The notes under the pieces: generated by a model
What the model was told of the DNA's origin: nothing
The model's database searches: none
Seen by the model: only the letters and a program-made list of their open reading frames with translations
Program-made: the position numbers and the translations under genes
Part shown: positions 44,159 to 52,415 of the stretch, in pieces
Layout of the letters: every line of letters starts with the position of its first letter
How positions within the stretch are numbered: position 1 is the first letter of the stretch
Origin: a bacterium
GTDB taxonomy: Bacteria; Bacteroidota; Bacteroidia; Bacteroidales; Muribaculaceae
Direction of reading: 5' to 3'
Assembly (NCBI GenBank): GCA_004563195.1
Contig: SFTJ01000021.1
Location: 1-64,000 of the forward strand
Length of the DNA: 64,000 bases

Positions 44159-44231
44159 TAGTGAATCCGGGATTCGAACCCGGGTCTCCACCGTGAGAGG
44201 GTGGCGTGCTAGGCCTCTACACTAAATCACC
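44159..44231 (-). tRNA. tRNA-Glu (anticodon CTC), with one acceptor mismatch
   Basis: A 73-base cloverleaf. The D arm GTGTAGAGGCCTAGCAC matches the tRNA-Glu type. The anticodon stem CCACC/GGTGG encloses CTCTCAC, giving CTC. The T arm is CCGGG-TTCGAAT-CCCGG. The acceptor GGTGATT against ATTCACT has a T-T mismatch at pair 6-67 and a G-U at 1-72. The discriminator is A and CCA is not encoded. A terminator follows. Confidence 0.85.
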
Positions 44232-44367
44232 TTTGCGAGTGCAAATTTATAGCTTTTTTCTAAAACAAGAAATATATTTGGCTGAAAATATATGATTTTT
44301 AACATTCATTCGCAAAAATGGCACTCCACCGTGGCATGATAATACTCAAAGAAACGGAAAAATGATT

Positions 44368-44375
44368 TATCTTTG
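44368..44375 (+). promoter_or_regulatory. -7 promoter box of the HAD phosphatase gene
   Basis: TATCTTTG. It overlaps the reading frame from an upstream ATG at 44362, which rules that ATG out and favours 44407. Confidence 0.6.
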
Positions 44376-44406
44376 CATAACGAATCAACAAAATATTAAT
44401 CAAATA

Positions 44407-45048
44407 ATGAAATCGAATAATATAGGTGTTCTATTCGACCTCGATGGCGTGCTTATCGATACCGAAACTCAATATTCGGTCTTCTGGGGCGAAATAGGCG
44501 AAAAATACCTTGGCAATCGCGAAGAATTCGCAGCAAGAATTAAGGGTAGCAATCTGTCAACAATTCTGAATAACAATTTTCCCGACCCGGATTTGCAGAA
44601 AGAGATAGTGGCTCAGCTTGATGACTTTCAAGCTAATATGAGTTACTCTATTTATCCCGGTGTTAAGGAGTTTATACAGCAACTCGAGGAGAACGACATA
44701 CCCATGTGCATAGTTACAAGTAGCGACGACCGCAAGATGGAGTCTCTTTTCGAGCAACAGCCATATTTTAAAGATGTGTTTCGCAACATAATCACCGGCG
44801 ACATGGTCAACAAGTCGAAGCCCGACCCGGAATGTTTTCTAAAAGGAGCCGAACTCATAGGTGTAGATATCAGCAACTGCTTCGTATTCGAAGATTCGAT
44901 GCAAGGCATAGCAGCCGGCATAGCTTCGGGTGCTACGGTGATAGCTCTCGATACTACAAACTCCCGCGAAGCCATTTCTGCGCTCACTGATAACATTATC
45001 AGTTCGTTCGAAAATTTTGGCGTCGAGAATATGACACAATACAAGTAA
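44407..45048 (+). CDS. HAD superfamily phosphatase/phosphomutase-like protein
   Basis: A 213-residue HAD hydrolase of the beta-phosphoglucomutase-like subgroup. Motif I FDLDGVLIDTE (near 9-19) carries the nucleophile Asp, motif II TSSDD has the Ser/Thr, motif III is in NKSKPDPECFLKG and motif IV is VFEDSMQGI. A helical cap lies between motifs I and II. The substrate, probably a sugar phosphate, is not predictable. I chose the ATG at 44407 because a promoter box lies between it and the ATG at 44362. Confidence 0.88.
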   Translation: MKSNNIGVLFDLDGVLIDTETQYSVFWGEIGEKYLGNREEFAARIKGSNLSTILNNNFPDPDLQKEIVAQLDDFQANMSYSIYPGVKEFIQQLEENDIPMCIVTSSDDRKMESLFEQQPYFKDVFRNIITGDMVNKSKPDPECFLKGAELIGVDISNCFVFEDSMQGIAAGIASGATVIALDTTNSREAISALTDNIISSFENFGVENMTQYK

Positions 45049-45073
45049 CACCCTATCGGAACTAATAACACAA

Positions 45074-45110
45074 AAGCTGCCTGAATAAAACTGAGGCAGC
45101 TTATTTTTTT
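45074..45110 (+). terminator. Terminator of the HAD phosphatase gene
   Basis: AAGCTGCCT (45074-45082) pairs with AGGCAGCTT (45094-45102), followed by ATTTTTTT. Confidence 0.9.
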
Positions 45111-45368
45111 GCACAGAATTATAAAGAGCGGTTTATAAGCAGTTTATGCTCCCAAAAGTGTGATATATACAATTTAATTACCGGCCCAAAAGAGCGCTCA
45201 ACATTGTGTAACACACTAATAATCGCAAGGTTATATTTTTCCCTTAATTGATGCGATGTTGTCATGGACTTATCGCAACTTCTACAATAAGCAGGATATT
45301 GTTTTAGGCACAATATCACATATAGCTGTCTGTTAACCACTTAGGACAAAAAATTTTTACAATATTTT

Positions 45369-45399
45369 TTTGATTAAACTACAATAATCATTATATTTG
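45369..45399 (+). promoter_or_regulatory. Promoter of the xylose locus
   Basis: TTTG at 45369-45372, a 19-base spacer and TATATTTG at 45392-45399. The predicted leader of about 22 bases ends at the ATG at 45427; an ATG at 45397 lies inside the box and is not the start. Confidence 0.78.
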
Positions 45400-45426
45400 C
45401 ATTGCATAAACCAAAACAAAATTCAA

Positions 45427-46155
45427 ATGACAGATCATAATACTCCATTGGCTCATCATCATATTTCGGTTGATTGTGTTGTAGTAGGATTCGACGGCGA
45501 ACAGTTGAAGGTGTTACTGTTGAAACGAATCATCAAAGAAGATGGAAATGAGTACCACGACATGAAGCTCCCGGGCAGCCTAATCTATCAAGACGAAGAT
45601 CCCGACTCGGCTGCACAACGAGTGCTTGAAGAACAAGCCGGACTGAAGCGTATGACCTTGGAACAATTCAAGGCATTTGGCTCACGCGACCGCACAAAAA
45701 ACATTAAAGATGTGCAGTGGCTCGAACGAGCAATAAAGATGAAAGTAGACCGAATAGTGACTATCGCCTACCTCTCGCTTGTAAAAATCTCCTCGAGCAA
45801 TACCGCTTTCACTGCCGGTGGTAACGAATTGCGTTGGATTCCAATCGACAACCCCGGCGAATTGGCTTTCGACCACAATATTATTATCAATGAGGCCCTG
45901 AAGCGTATTCGCCAATCCGTTTCTACCGACCCCATATATCTTTTCCAACTTCTCCCACACAAATTTACCGCTTTGCAATTGCGAACTCTCTTCGAACGCA
46001 TCTACGGCAAAGCTCTTGACGTGCGTAACTTCCAAAAGAAATTGAAACAAATGACTTATGTAGTGCCCCTCGATGAATATGAGAAGAATGTGGCTCACCG
46101 CGCTGCACGCTACTATCGTTTCGACAAGGTGGAATACAATAAAACTCGCAGATAA
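45427..46155 (+). CDS. Nudix-type sugar-responsive transcriptional regulator (AraR/XylR-like)
   Basis: A 242-residue protein with an N-terminal Nudix domain and a C-terminal winged helix (about 165-242, with LTALQLR-type helix-turn-helix context at KFTALQLRTLFERIYG). The Nudix box at about 50-73 is degenerate: where the consensus has R-E-U-x-E-E it reads RVLEEQAGL, losing two catalytic Glu positions. This fits a ligand sensor rather than a hydrolase. Nudix-family regulators of arabinose and xylose genes are established in Bacteroides, and the genes that follow here are xylB, xylA and xylE. A hairpin separates it from xylB. Confidence 0.9.
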   Translation: MTDHNTPLAHHHISVDCVVVGFDGEQLKVLLLKRIIKEDGNEYHDMKLPGSLIYQDEDPDSAAQRVLEEQAGLKRMTLEQFKAFGSRDRTKNIKDVQWLERAIKMKVDRIVTIAYLSLVKISSSNTAFTAGGNELRWIPIDNPGELAFDHNIIINEALKRIRQSVSTDPIYLFQLLPHKFTALQLRTLFERIYGKALDVRNFQKKLKQMTYVVPLDEYEKNVAHRAARYYRFDKVEYNKTRR

Positions 46156-46159
46156 CTCT

Positions 46160-46192
46160 GATAGAATACCCAGTGTATTCTATCTTTATTTA
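46160..46192 (+). terminator. Hairpin between the Nudix regulator and xylB (terminator or attenuator)
   Basis: GATAGAATAC (46160-46169) pairs perfectly with GTATTCTATC (46175-46184) around a 5-base loop, followed by TTTATTTA. No TAnnTTTG box lies between it and xylB. Confidence 0.65.
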
Positions 46193-46227
46193 TAACTTAA
46201 CACTAAACAATTAATAATAACGAAATT

Positions 46228-47715
46228 ATGTATCTTTTAGGTTATGATATAGGCAGCTCATCGGTAAAAGCTTGCATAGTGGAAGCCGAAACAGGCAAAT
46301 GCGTGGCAAGCACTTTCTTCCCCAAGAGCGAAGCCCCTATTATATCGAAACAAAGCGGCTGGGCTGAACAAAACCCTGAGGACTGGTGGCAATATCTGAA
46401 GTCGGCTACAGCCGAAGTGCTTGCCACTTCGCACATCGATTCGACCGATATACGCGCCATCGGTATCTCTTATCAGATGCACGGACTAGTGTGCGTCGAC
46501 AGTGACCAACAAGTGGTGCGCCCGGCTATCATCTGGTGCGATTCGAGAGCTGTGCCCTACGGCGAAAAGGCTTTCCGCGAACTCGGCGAAGAATTTTGCC
46601 TTGAGCATATGCTCAACTCTCCCGGCAATTTCACCGCCATGAAGCTTGCATGGGTAAAAGAGCACGAACCCGAAAATTATGCCCGTATCCACAAATTTAT
46701 GCTCCCCGGCGACTATATCGCCATGCGCCTAAGTGGAAATATCTGCACCACAGCATCGGGATTGTCGGAAGGCATACTTTGGGATTTCAAGAACGACGGC
46801 ATCTCCACCAACCTTCTCAACCATTTCGGCATCGACAGCAGTCTTGTAGCCGACATAATGCCAACTTTTGCCGAGCAAGGCCGAGTATCGGCTTCTGCAG
46901 CCCGCGAATTAGGACTTCACGAAGGAACACCTATCACCTATCGTGCCGGCGACCAACCCAACAATGCCCTATCGCTCAATGTGTTTGAACCCGGAGAAAT
47001 AGCTTCAACGGCAGGCACATCGGGTGTAGTGTACGGAGTGAACGGCAATGTGGACTACGACAAAAAATCGCGCGTCAACACATTTGCACACGTCAATCAC
47101 ACTGCACGCAATCCTCGCACCGGGGTTTTGCTGTGCATCAACGGTACCGGCATATTAAACTCATGGACCAAACGCAACTTTATGGCTAACGGCATATCTT
47201 ATGCCCAAATGAACGACCTTGCTGCACAATCGCCTATCGGCAGCTGCGGCATAAGCATTCTTCCTTTCGGCAACGGCGCCGAGCGTGTGCTCGAAAACCG
47301 CGAAACAGGATGCTCTATTCATGGCATCAACTTCAACAACCACTCTATAGCCAATGTGACTCGTGCAGTGCAGGAAGGAATAGTGTTCTCCTTCAAATAT
47401 GGCATCGAGATTATGGAGCAAATGGGCATGGATGTAAAGAAGATTCACGCTGGCAATGCCAATATGTTCCTTAGTCCTATATTCCGCAACACTCTCGCCG
47501 GTGTAACCGGAGCCACCATCGAACTCTTCGACACCGACGGCTCGGTGGGTGCTGCCAAGGGCGCAGGTATAGGTGCCGGCATCTACCGCGACAACAAAGA
47601 AGCATTTGCTTCGCTCGAACGACTTGAAATTATTGAACCCGATGCTGACAATGCTTCGAAATATGCTGAAGCTTATTCGCTCTGGAAAAATCGTCTCGAA
47701 AAAGAAATTCAATAA
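46228..47715 (+). CDS. xylB: Xylulokinase
   Basis: Phosphorylates D-xylulose to xylulose 5-phosphate for the pentose phosphate pathway. The 495-residue FGGY kinase has the phosphate motif GYDIGSSSVKACIV at 5-18, QMHGLV near 86 with the substrate-contacting Met-His, and TAGTSGVVYG near 260. It lies 72 bases after the Nudix regulator and 62 bases before xylA. Confidence 0.95.
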   Translation: MYLLGYDIGSSSVKACIVEAETGKCVASTFFPKSEAPIISKQSGWAEQNPEDWWQYLKSATAEVLATSHIDSTDIRAIGISYQMHGLVCVDSDQQVVRPAIIWCDSRAVPYGEKAFRELGEEFCLEHMLNSPGNFTAMKLAWVKEHEPENYARIHKFMLPGDYIAMRLSGNICTTASGLSEGILWDFKNDGISTNLLNHFGIDSSLVADIMPTFAEQGRVSASAARELGLHEGTPITYRAGDQPNNALSLNVFEPGEIASTAGTSGVVYGVNGNVDYDKKSRVNTFAHVNHTARNPRTGVLLCINGTGILNSWTKRNFMANGISYAQMNDLAAQSPIGSCGISILPFGNGAERVLENRETGCSIHGINFNNHSIANVTRAVQEGIVFSFKYGIEIMEQMGMDVKKIHAGNANMFLSPIFRNTLAGVTGATIELFDTDGSVGAAKGAGIGAGIYRDNKEAFASLERLEIIEPDADNASKYAEAYSLWKNRLEKEIQ

Positions 47716-47777
47716 ACAAAATTATTAATATTAGATTCTGACTCTGTTTAGAAAATTAATCTTACAAACAAATTATT

Positions 47778-49094
47778 ATGAGTACAAAAGAATTCTTTCC
47801 TGAAATAGGAAAAATCAAATTCGAAGGCAAAGATTCGAAGAACCCGATGGCATTTCATTATTATGATGCCGAAAAAGTGATTATGGGCAAACCTATGAAG
47901 GACTGGTTGCGTTTTGCAATGGCATGGTGGCACACTCTATGCGCCGATGGTGGCGACCAATTTGGTGGCGGCACCAAGTCATTCCCTTGGAACGAAGAAA
48001 CCGACGCACTTGCTCGCGCCAAGGCTAAAGCCGACGCCGGCTTCGAAATTATGTCGAAATTAGGTATCAACTACTATTGCTTCCACGATGTTGACCTTAT
48101 CTCTGAAGGCAATTCGGTAGAAGAATATGAGGCTAATATGAAGGCTATCGTGGCTTACCTCAAGGAAAAGATGGAGCAAACCGGCATAAAGCTACTTTGG
48201 TCGACTGCCAACGTTTTTGGCAACAAGCGATATATGAACGGTGCTTCTACCAACCCCGATTTCGATGTAGTGGCTCGTGCAATAGTTCAGATTAAGAACG
48301 CTATCGACGCAGGTATAGCTCTCGGCGCAGAAAACTACGTATTCTGGGGTGGTCGCGAAGGTTACATGAGCCTTCTTAACACCGACCAAAAGCGCGAAAA
48401 AGACCACATGGCAACTATGCTACGCATGGCTCGCGACTACGCACGCGCCAAGGGTTTCACCGGCACATTCCTTATCGAACCCAAGCCTATGGAACCAACC
48501 AAGCACCAATATGATGTGGATACAGAAACCGTTATCGGCTTCCTTCGTGCTCACGGCCTTGACAAGGACTTCAAGGTGAATATAGAAGTTAACCATGCCA
48601 CTCTTGCCGGTCATACCTTCGAGCACGAACTTGCTGTGGCTGTCGACAATGGCATGCTCGGCTCTATCGATGCAAACCGTGGCGATATGCAGAACGGATG
48701 GGATACCGACCAATTCCCTATCGACCAATTCGAACTCGTACAAGCATGGATGCAAATCATTCGCAACGGAGGCCTCGGCACAGGTGGCACCAATTTCGAC
48801 GCCAAGACACGCCGCAACTCTACCGACCTCGATGACATTTTCCTCGCTCACATCAGCGGTATGGATGCTATGGCCCGTGCACTCGAAAATGCAGCTCGCC
48901 TTCTCGAAGAATCGCCATATAAGAAGATGCTTGCCGAACGCTATGCTTCGTTCGACTCGGGCTTAGGCAAAAAGTTCGAAAACGGCGAAATGACCCTCGA
49001 AGAGGCTTATGAATACGGCAAGAAGGTGGGCGAACCAAAACAAACAAGCGGTAAGCAAGAATTGTACGAAGCTATCGTGGCTATGTACTGCTAA
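47778..49094 (+). CDS. xylA: Xylose isomerase
   Basis: Converts D-xylose to D-xylulose using two divalent metals. The 438-residue class II enzyme shows the catalytic-His region YCFHDVDL near 98, then FWGGREGY, LIEPKPMEPTKHQYD and NHATLAGHTFEHE with metal ligands. Codon use is strongly biased towards AAG, TTC and CTC-type codons, suggesting high expression. It sits in the order regulator, xylB, xylA, xylE. Confidence 0.97.
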   Translation: MSTKEFFPEIGKIKFEGKDSKNPMAFHYYDAEKVIMGKPMKDWLRFAMAWWHTLCADGGDQFGGGTKSFPWNEETDALARAKAKADAGFEIMSKLGINYYCFHDVDLISEGNSVEEYEANMKAIVAYLKEKMEQTGIKLLWSTANVFGNKRYMNGASTNPDFDVVARAIVQIKNAIDAGIALGAENYVFWGGREGYMSLLNTDQKREKDHMATMLRMARDYARAKGFTGTFLIEPKPMEPTKHQYDVDTETVIGFLRAHGLDKDFKVNIEVNHATLAGHTFEHELAVAVDNGMLGSIDANRGDMQNGWDTDQFPIDQFELVQAWMQIIRNGGLGTGGTNFDAKTRRNSTDLDDIFLAHISGMDAMARALENAARLLEESPYKKMLAERYASFDSGLGKKFENGEMTLEEAYEYGKKVGEPKQTSGKQELYEAIVAMYC

Positions 49095-49131
49095 CACCTC
49101 TCACACCTTATTATAACATAAACCCTAAAAA

Positions 49132-50565
49132 ATGAATAACTACTCAGAAAAGGGAAGTAAACTCTATCTGTTCTCGATAGTGCTGGTGGCAGTAATCGGT
49201 GGCTTGCTCTTTGGTTACGACACAGCAGTAATATCGGGAGCAGAGGGAGGTTTACAAGATTTCTTCCGACATGCTACCGACTTCGAATATACCGATGCCT
49301 TGCATGGCTTTACCTCGGCAAGTGCCCTCTTGGGGTGCATCATAGGTAGTGCTATATCGGGATTGTTGTCAAATCGATTAGGTCGCAAGCGAGCCTTGGC
49401 TACAGCCGGCATTCTTTTCCTCCTTTCGGCTTTTGGTTCTTATAATCCCGAATTTCTCTTCTTCGAATATGGCAAGCCCAACTTTTCACTCTTGGTAGCA
49501 TTTAATATCTATCGCGTGATTGGTGGTATAGGCGTAGGTGTGGCTTCAGCCATCTGCCCTATGTATATTGCCGAAGTGGCTCCCTCTAATCTGCGAGGCA
49601 CTTTAGTGTCGTGGAACCAATTTGCCATAATCTTCGGTCAATTACTCGTATACTTCGTAAGTTTCCTTATTGTGAACTGGGCAAAGGCTACAAGCCCCGA
49701 TTTTGCTCAATGGATAGTAGAAACAGGTTGGCGCATGATGTTTGTGAGCGAAGCTGTTCCGGCAGGTGTGTTTACTCTGTTCATCTTAATGGTGCCCGAA
49801 ACTCCTCGTTATCTCGCCATAACAGGCAACGACGACAAGGCTCTATATGTGCTTAGCAAAATTAACGGATATGAGAAGGCTAAAGAAATTTTGGCCGACA
49901 TCAAAAACACTGTAGAAGAAAAGACCGAGCATATCCTCACCTATGGATGGATGGTGATATTCATAGGCATTATGCTATCGGTGTTCCAGCAAATAGTGGG
50001 CATAAACGCTGTGCTGTATTATGCACCACGCATCTTTGCCTCGGTAGGCGCCGGCGACTCGATGCAGCAAACCGTGATAATGGGTGTGGTGAACATATCA
50101 TTCACTCTTGTGGCTATTTTCACCGTAGAACGCTGGGGACGAAAGATTTTGCTTATTTCGGGCTCTTTAGGTATGGCAATTGGTGCACTTAGTTTTGCCC
50201 TTTGCAATGCCATCGACTTGCCTCCCGTGCTTCAGGTGCTTAGCATTATGATCTACTCGGCATCATTTATGTTCTCATGGGGACCTATTTGCTGGGTGCT
50301 TATCTCCGAAATCTTCCCCAACACTATTCGCGGAGCGGCAGTAGCCATAGCAGTGGCATTCCAATGGATATTCAACTTCCTTGTTAGTTCTACATTCGTG
50401 CCTATGTACAACATGGAGCTAACTCCCGGCGATGGATTCGGACACATATTTGCTTATGCCCTATATGGCGTAATCTGCGTAGTGGCTGCAATCTTTGTGT
50501 GGCGCCTTGTTCCGGAAACCAAGGGCAAGACTCTCGAAGATATGTCGAAACTCTGGAAGAAATAA
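49132..50565 (+). CDS. xylE: D-xylose:H+ symporter, MFS sugar porter family
   Basis: A 477-residue, 12-helix major facilitator that imports xylose with protons. Sugar-porter signatures are present: GLLFGYDTAVISGAEGG near 24, SNRLGRKRA after helix 2, RWGRK after helix 8 and PETKGKTLEDM at the C-terminus. The FQQIVGINAVLYYAP stretch in helix 7 is the sugar-binding QQxxGxN motif. It is the last gene of the xylose locus and is followed by a strong hairpin. Confidence 0.94.
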   Translation: MNNYSEKGSKLYLFSIVLVAVIGGLLFGYDTAVISGAEGGLQDFFRHATDFEYTDALHGFTSASALLGCIIGSAISGLLSNRLGRKRALATAGILFLLSAFGSYNPEFLFFEYGKPNFSLLVAFNIYRVIGGIGVGVASAICPMYIAEVAPSNLRGTLVSWNQFAIIFGQLLVYFVSFLIVNWAKATSPDFAQWIVETGWRMMFVSEAVPAGVFTLFILMVPETPRYLAITGNDDKALYVLSKINGYEKAKEILADIKNTVEEKTEHILTYGWMVIFIGIMLSVFQQIVGINAVLYYAPRIFASVGAGDSMQQTVIMGVVNISFTLVAIFTVERWGRKILLISGSLGMAIGALSFALCNAIDLPPVLQVLSIMIYSASFMFSWGPICWVLISEIFPNTIRGAAVAIAVAFQWIFNFLVSSTFVPMYNMELTPGDGFGHIFAYALYGVICVVAAIFVWRLVPETKGKTLEDMSKLWKK

Positions 50566-50595
50566 TCTCACCGTAAAAAAACTAACATCAACAAC

Positions 50596-50640
50596 AAGGG
50601 TTCGTAACTCACAATCGAGTTTCGAACCCTTATCTTTATA
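50596..50640. terminator. Bidirectional terminator between xylE and dnaA
   Basis: AAGGGTTCG (50596-50604) pairs with CGAACCCTT (50623-50631), extended by AACTC/GAGTT across one mismatch. T-rich sequence follows on the plus side. Confidence 0.82.
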
Positions 50641-50656
50641 TATACTGTCAAACAAG

Positions 50657-52036
50657 TTATTTCTTCAATGCGTTGGTAAGGTTTTCTATATCCTCCTGCA
50701 ATTTCTTTTCGATAGAAACTCTCTCTTTCACCATACGGCACGAGTGAAGCACCGTAGCATGGTCGCGCGACAATCGCATACCTATATTGGTCGACGACAA
50801 TTGTGTCATCTCTTTTGCCAAATACATCACCACCTGGCGAGCATCTGAAATTTCGCGCTTTCTCGACTTGCCATAGATGCTATCCGAGTTGATATTGTAA
50901 TAATCGCTCACCGTTTCTACTATCAATTCAAATGTAATCTGCTTCTTGCTTGTCTTTACAGCATTCGAAATCACCACATTTGCCAAGTCGATAGAGATGT
51001 CCTGGTTAAGAACAGTGGAATAAGCCAAGAGCGATGTTACAATGCCTTCAAGTTCGCGCACACTATCGGTAACGTTAGTGGCAATGTAGTCGAGCACATC
51101 GTCGGCAATAGTCAAACCATCTTGCAATGCCTTCATGTTAAGCACATCTCTGCGCAGAGCATAGTCGGGCTTTGAAATCTCCACGGTCACACCCCACTTG
51201 AAGCGAGACGAAAGGCGTGGCACAAACCCATCCATATCGGCAGGACGAGTGTCGCTCGACATGATAATCTGTTTTTTCGACTGATGCAGATGATTGAATA
51301 TATAATAGAATGTGTTTTGCGTTCCTTGCTTCCCGGCAAATTCGTGAATATCATCAAGAATTAACACATCGATACTCTGGTAGAAATTGATAAAATCATT
51401 TATCTTCTTCTCCACAACAGCTGTGGTGTACTGACTCTCGAATTCTCTTGCCGTAACATACAAAACTCGCTTCTCTGGAGTCAACTCCTTCACCTTGTTG
51501 CCTATGGCTTGCACCAAGTGGGTCTTACCCACACCGGTAGCACCAAAGAGGAACATGGGGTTAAAAGTCTTACACTCGGGCTTGGTAGCAATAGCCATAC
51601 CGATACTCACCGCAAGCTTATTGCTCATGCTACCGCAATAATTCTCAAATGTATTGTAGATATTGAGGCGAGAGTCGATCTCCGGCATTGTTCGGCGAGC
51701 GAATGGACTGATAAGCGCGTTCTTGGGTTGCTTGATTGTGACTGAAGAATTGTCGCTGTTGTTGTTCACATCGTTCTTCTTCACCACATCATATTTATAG
51801 AACAGGTTTATCTCCTGTTGATATACACGGCGTATAGTCTTGCTGATTAAATCGAGATACTTGCTCTCTATCTGCTCAACAAAGAAATATGAGGGAGCAT
51901 GAAGATACAAGTCGTTGCCCTTATAATCATACGCAACCAATGGGGCGAAGCACGCTTCATATTGCGCTTCGTCGATATTGTCTCTGATTATATCAAGACA
52001 TTTATTCCACAATAATATTCCCTCTTGTTTGGTCAT
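50657..52036 (-). CDS. dnaA: Chromosomal replication initiator DnaA
   Basis: Binds oriC and opens it for replication. The 459 residues show domain I (1-85), a short Asn-rich linker, AAA+ domain III with Walker A GATGVGKT at 165-172 and Walker B LILDDIHEF, and domain IV with the DnaA-box recognition helix around LSRDHATVLHS. No TTATCCACA-type boxes were seen in the flanking gaps, so oriC is probably elsewhere. No dnaN or recF is adjacent. Confidence 0.97.
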   Translation of the reverse strand: MTKQEGILLWNKCLDIIRDNIDEAQYEACFAPLVAYDYKGNDLYLHAPSYFFVEQIESKYLDLISKTIRRVYQQEINLFYKYDVVKKNDVNNNSDNSSVTIKQPKNALISPFARRTMPEIDSRLNIYNTFENYCGSMSNKLAVSIGMAIATKPECKTFNPMFLFGATGVGKTHLVQAIGNKVKELTPEKRVLYVTAREFESQYTTAVVEKKINDFINFYQSIDVLILDDIHEFAGKQGTQNTFYYIFNHLHQSKKQIIMSSDTRPADMDGFVPRLSSRFKWGVTVEISKPDYALRRDVLNMKALQDGLTIADDVLDYIATNVTDSVRELEGIVTSLLAYSTVLNQDISIDLANVVISNAVKTSKKQITFELIVETVSDYYNINSDSIYGKSRKREISDARQVVMYLAKEMTQLSSTNIGMRLSRDHATVLHSCRMVKERVSIEKKLQEDIENLTNALKK

Positions 52037-52415
52037 TCTAATGGTATGATTGTATCTCTAATTATAGCGTTTAAAACCTATTTTCGCGAGTTTTCGCAGT
52101 ACAAAATTTGCCAAAATATTTCATATAAAAAAGTCCAAAATTTATTTGCTTTTTAAATTTTAATTATAAGTCTACTGAAAATCAGCTATTTATAAATAAG
52201 GACTTAAAGTAAAGAATTATATATAAATTTGTAGTAACGCAAACTTCTAAAATTCAATGCTTTAACTATTACACATTAAAGAATAGATATAAGTTCGGAC
52301 TTCATTTTGCAGGCTACTTATGTGCAGATTATAGGCATTTTAAGAAAATAAAAAATATGCCTTATTTAGAACAAGTCAAAATAAGGCATTTTCGCAATTA
52401 TTACACTGAATTGTA
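52037..52415. other. A/T-rich intergenic region upstream of dnaA
   Basis: 379 bases. It holds the hairpin of the MCE gene (52352-52389) and a plus-strand TAAATTTG box (52224-52231) that precedes no plus-strand gene. I found no DnaA boxes and no acceptable ORF. Confidence 0.55.
52340..52389 (-). terminator. Terminator of the amidase-MCE operon
   Basis: On the minus strand ATGCCTTATTT (52389-52379) pairs with AAATAAGGCAT (52367-52357), 11 bp, followed by ATTTTTTATTTT. Confidence 0.85.

Larger units (their letters stand above)
45049..45426. other. Intergenic region before the xylose locus
   Basis: About 378 bases with the terminator of the HAD gene (45074-45110) and the promoter of the Nudix regulator (45369-45399). 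A 73-codon minus-strand frame at 45119-45340 has no recognisable features. I see no clear operator, though binding sites for the regulator may lie here. Confidence 0.5.

Noticed and set aside
45119..45340. 73-codon minus-strand frame before the xylose locus
   Set aside because: No promoter box, no recognised motif, and sequence rich in Cys, His and Tyr as in random frames.
52037..52415. Possible oriC next to dnaA
   Set aside because: A/T-rich, but I saw no cluster of TTATCCACA-like boxes, and dnaA is often away from oriC in this phylum.
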